Positions 16,600-24,938 of a DNA stretch of 64,000 nucleotides are shown piece after piece. Both the position numbers and the translations under genes were made by a program. Every line of letters begins with the position of its first letter. Position 1 is the first letter of the stretch. Under the pieces are notes generated by a model. The model was given only the letters and a program-made list of their open reading frames with translations, made no database searches and had not been told where the DNA came from. The stretch is from positions 992,001 through 1,056,000 of the forward strand of contig NZ_FPAJ01000001.1 of the NCBI RefSeq assembly GCF_900116285.1, in the 5' to 3' direction. This DNA is from Sulfitobacter marinus. Lineage in GTDB: Bacteria > Pseudomonadota > Alphaproteobacteria > Rhodobacterales > Rhodobacteraceae.

Positions 16600-17856
16600 A
16601 TGACGGATAAGAAAAGCGAAATCGAAGCGGCACTTGGGGTCGGGGAGCATAAGCATCCCATCCCGCGTTGGGTTTATTATATCGTAGCTTTCGCGCTTCT
16701 TGGGGCCAGCCTGTACTGGTGGCAGACCCAGAGCGCCACACGCAACGCGGTGACGTACCAGACCGAAGCAGCAACCCGCGCGGATCTTCAGGTCACGGTG
16801 ACGGCAACAGGCTCCATCGAGCCCACCAATCTGGTCGAAATTTCCTCGGAGTTGTCGGGGACCGTGAAGAAGGTGCTGGTTGACTACAACGATACGGTGT
16901 CGGAGGGGCAGCTTTTGGCGCAGCTCGACACGACCCAGCTAGAGGCGCAGCTGGCCGTTCAAAAAGCATCACATGCCGTGGCCGAGGCGCAGGTCTCAAG
17001 TGCCAAGGCAACGCTGCTGGAAGCCCAGTTGAATTACGACACGGTTCGAAAACTGGATGAACGCGGCGTGACCACCCGCACCAATATGAACGCAGCCGAG
17101 GCAAAGCTGGCCCGTGCCAAGGCAGATCTGGCTAGCGCCACCGCGAATATGGATTTGACCAAGGCCCAGCTTGAGGCGCAACAGGCCGAACTGGAGAAGG
17201 CCTGTATCTGTTCGCCGATCAAAGGTGTGGTGCTGGAGCGCAACGTCGATGAAGGGCAGATCGTAGCCGCGATGCTCTCTGCGCCGATCCTGTTCACCAT
17301 CGCCGAGGATTTGACGAAGATGGAGCTTCAGGTGGATGTCTCCGAGGCTGATATCGGCCGGGTCGCTTCCGGCGAGCTGGCGACCTTTACCGTCGACGCC
17401 TATGATGATCAGACATTTCCGGCGGTCATTTCCATGGTCCGCTATGCCTCTGAAACCATTGATGGAGTAGTAAGCTACAAGGCGATCCTATCTATCGACA
17501 ACGCTGCCCTCATGCTACGCCCCGGCATGACCGCAACGGCTGATATCACGGTTGCTGAGTATGATGATGTCCTTGTCGTCCCAAACGCCGCGCTGCGCTT
17601 TGCCCCGCCGCAGATTGTCGAGGATAGCGATGACGACAAAACCCAAGGCGGCGGGTTGCTGGGCCTGCTGATGCCGTCGCGCGACGATACCGCCAATACG
17701 TCCGGGTCTACCCGATCCGTTTGGGTACTGCGCGACGACGTTGCCGTCGAGGTGCCCGTGGAAAAAGGCGATACGGATGGCCAGATGACCCGTATTCTGG
17801 CGGGCGATATCACAGAAGGAGACAAGGTGATCGTCGAGATGAGCGAGGGCACCTGA
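16600..17856 (+). CDS. macA: MacA-like periplasmic adaptor (membrane fusion protein)
   Basis: The 418-residue HlyD/MacA family protein links an inner-membrane ABC exporter to an outer-membrane channel. It has one N-terminal helix (WVYYIVAFALLGASLYWW, residues 24-41) and then lipoyl-like and coiled-coil segments: VTVTATGSIEPTNLVEISSE, a long Ala/Gln/Glu-rich hairpin near residues 110-195, CICSPIKGVVLERNVDEGQI for the returning lipoyl half, and beta-barrel parts around residue 240-320. It is the first gene of a three-gene operon and shares its operon with a separate ATPase and permease. A possible FNR box lies upstream. Confidence 0.9.
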   Translation: MTDKKSEIEAALGVGEHKHPIPRWVYYIVAFALLGASLYWWQTQSATRNAVTYQTEAATRADLQVTVTATGSIEPTNLVEISSELSGTVKKVLVDYNDTVSEGQLLAQLDTTQLEAQLAVQKASHAVAEAQVSSAKATLLEAQLNYDTVRKLDERGVTTRTNMNAAEAKLARAKADLASATANMDLTKAQLEAQQAELEKACICSPIKGVVLERNVDEGQIVAAMLSAPILFTIAEDLTKMELQVDVSEADIGRVASGELATFTVDAYDDQTFPAVISMVRYASETIDGVVSYKAILSIDNAALMLRPGMTATADITVAEYDDVLVVPNAALRFAPPQIVEDSDDDKTQGGGLLGLLMPSRDDTANTSGSTRSVWVLRDDVAVEVPVEKGDTDGQMTRILAGDITEGDKVIVEMSEGT

Positions 17857-17857
17857 C

Positions 17858-18574
17858 GTGGCCGGCGAAGCACCACTCATCGAGTTTCGCAAGGTCACCA
17901 AAATCTATGGTCAGGGCGAGGCCGAAGTCCGTGCTCTGGACGGTGCCAGCTTCACCATAAAAACCGGAGAGTTCGTGGCAATCATGGGCCCTTCGGGGTC
18001 AGGCAAGTCCACTGCGATGAACCTGATCGGCTGTCTCGATAGACCATCGTCGGGGGAGTACCTGTTCCACGGCGTGCCCGTCGCAAGCCTTGATCGCAAC
18101 CAGCGCGCCCTGCTACGCCGGAACTATCTGGGCTTTGTGTTTCAGGGCTACAACCTACTGGCGCGGCGGTCTGCATTGGAAAACGTCGAACTGCCGCTCA
18201 TCTACAAGGGTATTGGTCGCGCCGAACGCAAACAGCGGGCCTTCGAGGCCTTGAGCAAGGTCGGCCTGAAGGGACGCGAACACCATACGCCGTCTGAACT
18301 GTCGGGCGGCCAGCAGCAACGTGTGGCCATCGCCCGCGCCCTGATAGCCAACCCTGATGTGATCCTCGCGGATGAACCAACAGGTAATCTCGATACAAAA
18401 ATGTCGCGCGAAATCATGCAGTTGCTGTGCGATCTTAATGACAACGAAGGGATGACAATCATCATGGTCACCCACGAAGAAGACATGGCCGAATATGCCC
18501 ACCGGTTGATCTGGATGGTGGACGGCAAGGTCGAGCGAGACGGCAAACCAAGCGGCGGAGGCGGCAAACGATGA
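17858..18574 (+). CDS. MacB-type ABC transporter ATPase
   Basis: This 238-residue ATPase powers export by the MacB-like permease next to it. Walker A is GPSGSGKS, followed by the Q-loop (VFQGYNLL), the signature LSGGQQQR and Walker B VILADEPTGNLD, ending in the usual VTHEED switch His. It begins with GTG two bases after the macA stop and ends in a four-base overlap with the permease gene. In many bacteria MacB fuses the ATPase and permease in one chain; here they are separate, as in the LolD/LolE branch. Confidence 0.92.
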   Translation: MAGEAPLIEFRKVTKIYGQGEAEVRALDGASFTIKTGEFVAIMGPSGSGKSTAMNLIGCLDRPSSGEYLFHGVPVASLDRNQRALLRRNYLGFVFQGYNLLARRSALENVELPLIYKGIGRAERKQRAFEALSKVGLKGREHHTPSELSGGQQQRVAIARALIANPDVILADEPTGNLDTKMSREIMQLLCDLNDNEGMTIIMVTHEEDMAEYAHRLIWMVDGKVERDGKPSGGGGKR

Positions 18575-19779
18575 TCTGGGAAACCATACGACTGGCGGTT
18601 CAAGCGATCTTTCGTAACACAATGCGGTCGGTTCTGACCGTGTTGGGTATCGTCATCGGCGTCGCCGCGGTGATCGCCATGGTCACTGTGGGCGAAGGAT
18701 CGTCCAGTCAGGTTACCGCAGATGTTGAAAAACTGGGCACCAATATCGTGATGATCATGCCCGGCGGAATGGAACAAGGCCCGCGCACCCAATCGGTCGC
18801 CGAAGCGTTCAAGCTTAAGGACGTCGAAGCAATCATTGACCAGATCGGCAGCGTCGACACTGCCGCCCCCTATGCGCAAACATCCATGACAGCGATATAC
18901 GGCCCCGAAAGCACCACGACGCAGGTGGTCGGTACCGACAACCGCTATCTGGATGCTGTCGATTGGCCGCTGGTGATGGGACGCGCGTTCCTCAACACCG
19001 AGGAAACATCGGGCCGGCCCGTCTGCATCATTGGTGAAACCGTGCGCCAGAACCTTTTCGGCAACACCAACCCCATCGGCGAGACAATCCGCCTCAGCTC
19101 TCTGACCTGCGAGGTGGTCGGCCTGCTCGAGGCCAAAGGCGCATCGTCTTTTGGCACCGATCAGGACGATGTCGTCGGCCTGCCCATAAAAACCTTTCAA
19201 CGGCGCATTTCCGGCAGCAGCGATGTCGCGATGATCTTTGTGGCGGTGCAGGATGGAAAATCGACAGACCGTGTGATGGGCGAGATCAAGGCGCTGATGC
19301 GTGAGCGCCGCCGCATCAGCGAAGGCGAAGAAGATGATTTCACGGTCATGGACATGAAGCAGATCGCCGAAATGCTGTCAGGGATTACCGACGTGCTGAC
19401 CGGCCTTTTATCGGCTGTGGCGGCGGTCAGCCTGTTGGTCGGCGGCATCGGCATCATGAACATCATGCTGGTTTCCGTCACCGAACGCACCCGCGAGATT
19501 GGCATCCGGCTGGCGGTGGGCGCGCAATCAAGCCAAGTGTTGATGCAGTTTTTGGTTGAGGCGATTGTGCTCTCGGTCATTGGCGGTCTGATTGGCATCA
19601 TTCTGGGTCTGGTCCTTGCCATCTTTGCCTCGAACATGATGGCGATCCCCTTCGCCCCCAACCCTGCCGTCGTCGGTGGCGCGTTCCTGTTCTCGGCAGT
19701 CGTCGGGGTGGTCTTTGGCTATTTCCCCGCCCGCCGGGCAGCCAGGCTCGACCCGATCGAAGCGCTGCGCCACCAGTAA
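18571..19779 (+). CDS. MacB/FtsX-type ABC transporter permease
   Basis: The 402-residue permease has the MacB plan: one N-terminal helix (MRSVLTVLGIVIGVAAVIAM), a large periplasmic domain of about 200 residues, and three C-terminal helices (LTGLLSAVAAVSLLVGGIGI, LLSVIGGLIGIILGLVLAIF and AFLFSAVVGVVFGYFPARRA). The four-base ATGA overlap with the ATPase gene ties their synthesis. The exported molecule could be a peptide, lipoprotein, macrolide or other compound; nothing in the neighbourhood decides. Confidence 0.92.
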   Translation: MIWETIRLAVQAIFRNTMRSVLTVLGIVIGVAAVIAMVTVGEGSSSQVTADVEKLGTNIVMIMPGGMEQGPRTQSVAEAFKLKDVEAIIDQIGSVDTAAPYAQTSMTAIYGPESTTTQVVGTDNRYLDAVDWPLVMGRAFLNTEETSGRPVCIIGETVRQNLFGNTNPIGETIRLSSLTCEVVGLLEAKGASSFGTDQDDVVGLPIKTFQRRISGSSDVAMIFVAVQDGKSTDRVMGEIKALMRERRRISEGEEDDFTVMDMKQIAEMLSGITDVLTGLLSAVAAVSLLVGGIGIMNIMLVSVTERTREIGIRLAVGAQSSQVLMQFLVEAIVLSVIGGLIGIILGLVLAIFASNMMAIPFAPNPAVVGGAFLFSAVVGVVFGYFPARRAARLDPIEALRHQ

Positions 19780-19893
19780 AACTGGTTATACCCGATTGCG
19801 CACCTCAAAAATCCGCGCTAGCATCGATATCAGGCCTTGCTCGGGCCTCCTCCCTCCATCGGGGCAGCATTTGCCATGCAGAGCGGTTTCATG

Positions 19894-19912
19894 TCGAACT
19901 GATCCTGTTCGA
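19894..19912. promoter_or_regulatory. Perfect inverted repeat upstream of the DnaB-like gene
   Basis: TCGAAC-N7-GTTCGA is a perfect six-base inverted repeat 52 bases before the start codon at 19964. GAAC/GTTC half-sites spaced by seven bases resemble LexA boxes of alphaproteobacteria, though those are normally direct repeats. It may therefore be an SOS operator or the site of another dimeric regulator. Confidence 0.35.
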
Positions 19913-19963
19913 GCACGCGCATAAGGGGGGATTGCGTCGACCGCTCGAAAGAGGAGGTTCAAG

Positions 19964-20677
19964 ATGAGACTGTCATCACCCATTTACACACTCAAGCGTG
20001 AGGCAAAACTGCTGACACGCAGCACCGAGATCAAGCTTCACCAAGCGCTTGACCAAATAGCAAAGCGCGAGGGGTTTCAGGACTGGGGCCATTTGGCCTC
20101 GAGCTATGCCAAGAACACACCCTCCAAGGCCGTTCTGCAACAGCTTGATGCTGGCGACATGGCCCTCATCGCAGCGCGCCCCGGCCACGGCAAAACGCTG
20201 TTGGGGCTGGAGCTTGTCGCCATGGCTGAGAAGTCCAACCGGACGGGGTATTTCTTCACCCTAAGCGACACCGTTCTGGACATACGGAACCGCTTGGACA
20301 AGCTTGGCATAGATCCCGACCAGTTCGACCAGACCGTCACCATCGACACCTCAGATGATATCTGCGCCGACCATATCATAAGCCGCATCGACAACACGGC
20401 AAAGCCTGCGTTGATCCTTGTCGATTACCTGCAATTGCTTGATCAAAAGCGCAGTAATCCGCCACTAGAAGTGCAGATCCGCAAACTAAAGGCCTTTGCA
20501 GTCGCGCAACGCGCAAGCGTTATCCTGCTTTCGCAGATCGACCGACGCTTTGATCTTTCGGTTAATGGTATGCCCGGCATGGACGACATCCGCCTGCCAA
20601 ATAACGTCGACCTATCGCTGTTCAGCAAAAGATGCTTTCTGCATGACGGTAAAATCCAGATTGAGCAGACCGCATAA
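19964..20677 (+). CDS. DnaB-like RecA-fold ATPase
   Basis: The 237-residue protein has a short N-terminal helical region (about 10-50, KREAKLLTRSTEIKLHQALD) and then a compact ATPase with Walker A ARPGHGKTLLG, Walker B LILVDYLQLLDQ and a GYFFTLSD core, as in the C-terminal domain of the replicative helicase DnaB. It lacks the DnaB N-terminal primase-binding domain and the usual 450-residue length, so it is not the main helicase. An AAGAGGAGG ribosome site precedes the ATG. The first helices match a small domain seen ahead of many alphaproteobacterial proteins. Function is unknown; DNA repair or a phage-derived role is possible. Confidence 0.8.
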   Translation: MRLSSPIYTLKREAKLLTRSTEIKLHQALDQIAKREGFQDWGHLASSYAKNTPSKAVLQQLDAGDMALIAARPGHGKTLLGLELVAMAEKSNRTGYFFTLSDTVLDIRNRLDKLGIDPDQFDQTVTIDTSDDICADHIISRIDNTAKPALILVDYLQLLDQKRSNPPLEVQIRKLKAFAVAQRASVILLSQIDRRFDLSVNGMPGMDDIRLPNNVDLSLFSKRCFLHDGKIQIEQTA

Positions 20678-20790
20678 CGCAATCTGAACCAGCTTTGCGG
20701 GCGATTTCAGCAGCGCCCGCAACTTGTGGCCGTTGACAGGTGATATGCGCTGCCTGAACGGCGTTCGAAACAGCATCCACCTTGCCATTT

Positions 20791-20808
20791 GTTACTTTAT
20801 AAAATACC
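20791..20808. promoter_or_regulatory. Candidate Zur box
   Basis: GTTACTTTATAAAATACC contains a perfect TTTATAAA core and imperfect flanks. It lies about 27 bases before the start of the Zur-type gene. From memory, the Rhodobacteral Zur consensus is near TTATGTTATAACATAA, and 12 of 16 bases agree. It would repress the regulator and the zinc operon behind it when zinc is plentiful. Confidence 0.4.
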
Positions 20809-20834
20809 AATTTCACAAAGATGGAGGTCACCCG

Positions 20835-21221
20835 ATGAGAAAGCGCGCAGCCGCCCGGCAAACAGACGTTTTGACATTGCTGAAAGCATCCCCCAGACCG
20901 ATGACCGCCTACCAAATTCTTGAACAACTTCAAGTCAGTGAGCCCGACATTGCGCCACCAACGGTGTATCGCACGTTGTCAGCCCTGACCGATCAGGGGC
21001 AGGCACATCGGCTTGAATCAATCAAGGCGTTTGTACCGTGCCGCTGTAACCACGTCGAAAGCGTACCCGTCCTTGCCATCTGCGAAGACTGCGGATCGGT
21101 CGAAGAACATGACGGAAGCGATCTTTTGCCGACATTCACCCGTTTGACAGATCAAAACGCCTTTCAGGCCGCGCGCCATATTGTTGAAATTCACGGGCAA
21201 TGCGGCACCTGCGCAGACTGA
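20835..21221 (+). CDS. zur: Fur-family zinc regulator (Zur type)
   Basis: The 128-residue metalloregulator starts at the ATG with GGAGG seven bases upstream. The winged helix covers roughly residues 1-75 (PRPMTAYQILEQLQVSEPDI, then PPTVYRTLSALTDQGQAHRL). The C-terminal half holds the structural zinc cysteine pairs CEDC and CGTC at the end, plus HNVES-like His positions in RCNHVESVPV. The Zur call, rather than Fur, is based on this Cys pattern and on the zinc-linked operon that follows. A longer frame opens upstream at 20724 without a ribosome site. The zrgA gene begins 28 bases downstream. Confidence 0.85.
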   Translation: MRKRAAARQTDVLTLLKASPRPMTAYQILEQLQVSEPDIAPPTVYRTLSALTDQGQAHRLESIKAFVPCRCNHVESVPVLAICEDCGSVEEHDGSDLLPTFTRLTDQNAFQAARHIVEIHGQCGTCAD

Positions 21222-21249
21222 CCTTTCTTACTCAAAACACGGATAGATC

Positions 21250-21921
21250 ATGAAACAAGCACTCTCCCTCATCACGCTCGTCGCAGCCCTGCCCGCCTTG
21301 GCCGACCATGCCCGCCAGCTTGACGCCCATGAACATGGTGTAGGCACATTGGATATCGCCATCGAAGGCACGACAGTCGCGCTGAGTTTTGAGGCACCCG
21401 GCGCGGATATTGTCGGGTTCGAATATGCGGCAACCAGCGAGGCCGATCTGGCGGCGATTGCACAGGCTGTCAAAACACTGGGCGCGCCGCTTGATCTGTT
21501 CGTGATGCCGGATGCTGCGGGCTGCGCTGTGGTCGATGCAAAGGCCGAACTTGAAGGTGGTGACGCGCATGGCGAACATGAAGAGCACGGTGACGAACAT
21601 CACGATGATCACGCCGAGGAAAGCCATGACGACCACGGACATGATGATCATGGGCATGATGATCACGGCCATAAAGACGACAGTCATGATGGACATGACG
21701 ACCACGGGCATGATGACCATGCCGAAGACGCGGGTCACACGGAATTCCACGCTACCTACACCCTGACCTGCGACACACCGGACGCACTAACGGAAATCAA
21801 CTTTGCTTATTTCCAAACCTTCCCCAATGCGCAGGAAATCGACGTGCAGCTTATCAGCGCATCAGGTGCGCGGGCGTTCGAAGTTGAGCGCTCGACACCT
21901 CTGCTTGATCTGGAGCGCTGA
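21250..21921 (+). CDS. zrgA: ZrgA-like His-rich zinc-binding protein (DUF2796)
   Basis: The 223-residue exported protein has a short signal peptide (MKQALSLITLVAALPALA) and then a DUF2796 fold starting DHARQLDAHEHGVGTLDIAI. Residues 107-163 hold 19 histidines in repeats such as DDHGHDDHGH, mixed with Asp and Glu, a typical low-affinity metal-binding stretch. C-terminal FHATYTLTCDTPDALTEINF completes the family. ZrgA is the binding component of the zinc uptake system ZrgABCDE in Vibrio, and the four genes after it match the other parts. The His-rich segment is encoded by imperfect short DNA repeats, so its length may vary between strains. Confidence 0.85.
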   Translation: MKQALSLITLVAALPALADHARQLDAHEHGVGTLDIAIEGTTVALSFEAPGADIVGFEYAATSEADLAAIAQAVKTLGAPLDLFVMPDAAGCAVVDAKAELEGGDAHGEHEEHGDEHHDDHAEESHDDHGHDDHGHDDHGHKDDSHDGHDDHGHDDHAEDAGHTEFHATYTLTCDTPDALTEINFAYFQTFPNAQEIDVQLISASGARAFEVERSTPLLDLER

Positions 21922-21927
21922 TCAAAC

Positions 21928-22623
21928 GTGGCCGGCCCGGTTCTCGACCTTTGTGATGTCAGTTATCACTGGCCGGGGCGGGCTGGTTTCGCGCTGACCG
22001 TGCCAAGCTTTCACATCGCGAAAGGCGAAACTGTATTGCTGCTGGGTGAAAGCGGGTCGGGAAAATCGACGCTGCTTTCGCTGATCTGCGGGACGATCTT
22101 GCCGGACCGTGGCACGGTTAATATCGCAGGGCGCAATATCGCCGCGCTCTCGGGCGGCGCGCGCGATAGGTTCCGTGCCGAACATATTGGTGTTATTTTC
22201 CAGCAATTTAACTTGCTGCCCTTTGGCTCTGTCGCAGATAACATCCTGCTGCCGCTGCGCTTTGCCCCTGCCCGGCGCAAACGCGTACAAGATGCCGCCG
22301 CCAATGCCGCAGACCTATGTACGGCACTTGGCCTGCCCGCCGACATCATGACAGCCAAAGCCTCCGCCCTGAGCGTCGGCCAACAGCAGCGGGTCGCCGT
22401 GGCGCGGGCGTTGATCGGGCAACCGCCGCTGATCATTGCCGATGAACCCACCTCTGCCCTGGATGCCAACAGTCAAGCGGCCTTTCTTGATCTGCTCTTT
22501 GCGCAGACGCGCACAAATGAAACATCGCTTTTGATGGTCAGCCATGATCCCCGCCTTGGCGCACGCTTTGACCGGGTGATCCAGATGGAAGAGATTGCCC
22601 AAACCGAAAGGACGGTCGCATGA
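21928..22623 (+). CDS. ABC transporter ATPase of the zinc-linked operon
   Basis: This 231-residue ATPase of the LolD/MacB group has Walker A GESGSGKST, the Q-loop VIFQQFNLL, signature LSVGQQQR and Walker B LIIADEPTSALD. It starts with GTG six bases after zrgA and overlaps the permease gene by four bases, so the two form one transporter. The family often works in lipoprotein or small-molecule export rather than import, and how it serves zinc uptake in the Zrg system is not clear from the sequence. Confidence 0.88.
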   Translation: MAGPVLDLCDVSYHWPGRAGFALTVPSFHIAKGETVLLLGESGSGKSTLLSLICGTILPDRGTVNIAGRNIAALSGGARDRFRAEHIGVIFQQFNLLPFGSVADNILLPLRFAPARRKRVQDAAANAADLCTALGLPADIMTAKASALSVGQQQRVAVARALIGQPPLIIADEPTSALDANSQAAFLDLLFAQTRTNETSLLMVSHDPRLGARFDRVIQMEEIAQTERTVA

Positions 22624-23870
22624 TCTTTCGGCTCGCCCTTGCATCGCTTTTTGCCCGTGCGCTGACCGTCGGCATGACCATCCTTGCCATCGCTTTGTCA
22701 GTGGCGCTGTTTCTGGGTGTAGAAAAGATACGCACCGGGGCTAAATCCAGCTTTGCCGATACGATCTCGGGCACGGATTTGATCGTCGGCGCGCGCTCCG
22801 GTGCGGTGCAACTGCTGCTCTACTCCGTCTTTCGCATCGGCAATGCCACCAATAATGTGACCTGGGAAAGCTATCTCGACATTGCAGCGCGCCCCGAGGT
22901 GGATTGGATCGTGCCAATTTCGCTGGGCGACAGCCATCGCCAGTTCCGCGTGATGGGCACCACACCTGCCTTTTTCGAACATTACAAATACCGGCAGGGC
23001 AGATCGCTGGAAGTCGCGGAAGGCGTCATCATGGATGACCTTTTCGATACCGTCATTGGTGCCGATGTCGCCGCGACGCTGGGCTATGGTGTAGGGGATC
23101 CGATCATTGTGGCGCATGGGCTGGCATCGTTTACCCAGCACAAGGATCAACCCTTTCGCGTGTCGGGTATTCTGGCCAAGACCGGCACACCCGTTGACCG
23201 CACCGTGATTGTCAGCATGGAAGCAATCGAGGCGATCCACGTGGATTGGCAAAGCGGCGCACAGGTGCCCGGTCAGTCGACATCACCAGATGTTATCCGC
23301 GAGATGGGCCTGACCCCCAAGGCTGTGACAGCCGCGTTGATAGGGGTGGAAAGCCCGCTCCAGACCTTTGCCCTACAACGGGCGATCAATGAATACCCAG
23401 AGGAACCGTTGCTCGCCATTCTTCCCGGCGTCGCCTTGCAGGAACTGTGGGGCATCGTCGGCATCGCAGAAACCGCTCTGCTTGCGGTGTCTGCAATGGT
23501 CGTCGTGACCGCGCTGATCGGGATGATGGCCACGATCTTTTCCAGCTTGAACGAGCGCCGCCGCGAGATGGCGATTTTTCGGGCCATGGGGGCCCGCCCC
23601 TTTACGATCCTCAGCATGCTGGTGCTCGAGGCCATGGTGATGGCAGCAGTCGGTGCATTGCTGGGGTTGGTGTTTTTATACATCGGGCTGACCATCGCGC
23701 AGCCGGTCCTTGATGCGTCTTTCGGGCTTTGGTTGCCAATCGAGACACCAACATTGCGCGAACTCTGGGTGATCACCGGCGTGATCTGTGCTGGCGCAAT
23801 CGTGAGCCTTTTACCCGCATTGAGGGCTTACAGAATGTCGGTTGCTGATGGTATGATGGTCCGAACGTGA
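22620..23870 (+). CDS. FtsX/MacB-like ABC permease of the zinc-linked operon
   Basis: The 416-residue membrane protein has a first helix (LTVGMTILAIALSVALFLGV), a periplasmic domain of about 230 residues and three C-terminal helices including LLAVSAMVVVTALIGMMATI. A conserved NERRREMAIFRAMGARP loop follows the second helix, as in FtsX-type permeases. It overlaps the ATPase gene by four bases and is followed 22 bases later by the DUF3299 genes. The family's periplasmic domain usually contacts a substrate-binding protein, here plausibly ZrgA. Confidence 0.88.
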   Translation: MIFRLALASLFARALTVGMTILAIALSVALFLGVEKIRTGAKSSFADTISGTDLIVGARSGAVQLLLYSVFRIGNATNNVTWESYLDIAARPEVDWIVPISLGDSHRQFRVMGTTPAFFEHYKYRQGRSLEVAEGVIMDDLFDTVIGADVAATLGYGVGDPIIVAHGLASFTQHKDQPFRVSGILAKTGTPVDRTVIVSMEAIEAIHVDWQSGAQVPGQSTSPDVIREMGLTPKAVTAALIGVESPLQTFALQRAINEYPEEPLLAILPGVALQELWGIVGIAETALLAVSAMVVVTALIGMMATIFSSLNERRREMAIFRAMGARPFTILSMLVLEAMVMAAVGALLGLVFLYIGLTIAQPVLDASFGLWLPIETPTLRELWVITGVICAGAIVSLLPALRAYRMSVADGMMVRT

Positions 23871-23892
23871 CGCGCAAAATCGGAAGGGTGCA

Positions 23893-24393
23893 ATGGTAAA
23901 TCGCAGAACTGCATTGATGCTCTTGTCCGGGTTTTCGCTTGCGCCTCAGGCCAGCTTGGCGGCAAGCCCGCGGAAAATCATGTGGGATGATCTGATCCCG
24001 CCCGGCCTGCCCTATGCCGAGATCATCGGCGAAGGCGAGATCGACATGCTGAACGATACCTGGAACCCGGTATATGACGCCAACGCGGTCAAGCTGAACG
24101 AGGCATTGAACGGGGCCTATATCATCATGCCGGGCTTCATCATTCCCTTTGATATCAGCGCCAAGGGCGTCACCAGCTTTATGCTTGTGCCCTATGTCGG
24201 GGCCTGTATCCACACGCCGCCACCGCCCGCGAACCAGCTGGTCATGGTAAACAGCGCAAAACCATGGCCCAGTGATCAGCTGTGGGATGCGGTCTGGGTC
24301 ACCGGAACCCTGCGCACGCAGTTGCAATCAACCAAGCTGGGGCAAACCGGCTATTCCCTCACCGCCGACAAGATGAAGGTCTTTGAGTGGTGA
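23893..24393 (+). CDS. DUF3299 protein, first of a tandem pair
   Basis: The 166-residue protein starts MVNRRTALMLLSGFSLAP, a signal with a twin-arginine-like NRRTAL motif and a cut near ASLA. The DUF3299 domain follows, with IMWDDLIPPGLPY, GFIIPFDISAKGVTSFMLVP and YVGACIHTPPPPANQLV. The CxHxPPPPxNQ block is fully conserved with its neighbour and may bind metal, as it carries Cys and His. A GGAAGG ribosome site precedes the ATG. In Vibrio the Zrg operon also contains two such proteins. No function is established. Confidence 0.8.
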   Translation: MVNRRTALMLLSGFSLAPQASLAASPRKIMWDDLIPPGLPYAEIIGEGEIDMLNDTWNPVYDANAVKLNEALNGAYIIMPGFIIPFDISAKGVTSFMLVPYVGACIHTPPPPANQLVMVNSAKPWPSDQLWDAVWVTGTLRTQLQSTKLGQTGYSLTADKMKVFEW

Positions 24394-24899
24394 GCCAAGG
24401 ATTGCACCGCCGCGCCGTTCTTGCCGGGCTGGCCACCGCAACGCTTATCCCGCGTCTGGCGCGCGCCCAAGGGTATATCGACCTAGAATGGGAAGACCTG
24501 CTGCCGAAAGACCAAACAGGTATTCCCAACGCATTGCGCAGCTTGCTGCCCCATGACGAAGACATGATGCTCTCGCGGCAACAGCCTGAATCAACCGGCG
24601 TCAGAACCGATTGGAATGGCCAGATCGTCCGCCTGCCCGGGTTTATCGTTCCCATCGACCAAAGAGGCATCGGCGTTATGGCATTTATTCTGGTGCCTTA
24701 CGTAGGGGCTTGTGTCCATGTACCGCCTCCGCCCGCCAATCAACTGGTCTTTGTGACCACCTCAACTCCCTATGAAAACAAAGGGTTGTTCGAGGCAGTT
24801 AATGTGATCGGGATGTTCGGCGTTTCCTCCGTATCGACGCAACTGGCAGACATTGGCTATGCGTTGTCCGCCGATAAGATCGAGCCATATCCCCTTTAA
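24387..24899 (+). CDS. DUF3299 protein, second of a tandem pair
   Basis: This 170-residue protein is a paralogue of the preceding one; they share LPGFIVPIDQRGIGVMAFIL and YVGACVHVPPPPANQLVF. The N-terminus has HRRAVLAGLATATLIPRLAR, again a twin-arginine-like signal. It begins at a GTG inside the last codons of the first gene, with AAGG seven bases upstream, so translation is coupled. The pair could form a heterodimer at the outer face of the inner membrane. The last residues (YPL) sit 42 bases before the convergent sensor kinase gene. Confidence 0.8.
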   Translation: MVSQGLHRRAVLAGLATATLIPRLARAQGYIDLEWEDLLPKDQTGIPNALRSLLPHDEDMMLSRQQPESTGVRTDWNGQIVRLPGFIVPIDQRGIGVMAFILVPYVGACVHVPPPPANQLVFVTTSTPYENKGLFEAVNVIGMFGVSSVSTQLADIGYALSADKIEPYPL

Positions 24900-24938
24900 T
24901 CATCTAGCGAGCGGGCCCGCCCGAGAGTGCCTTTGCTG

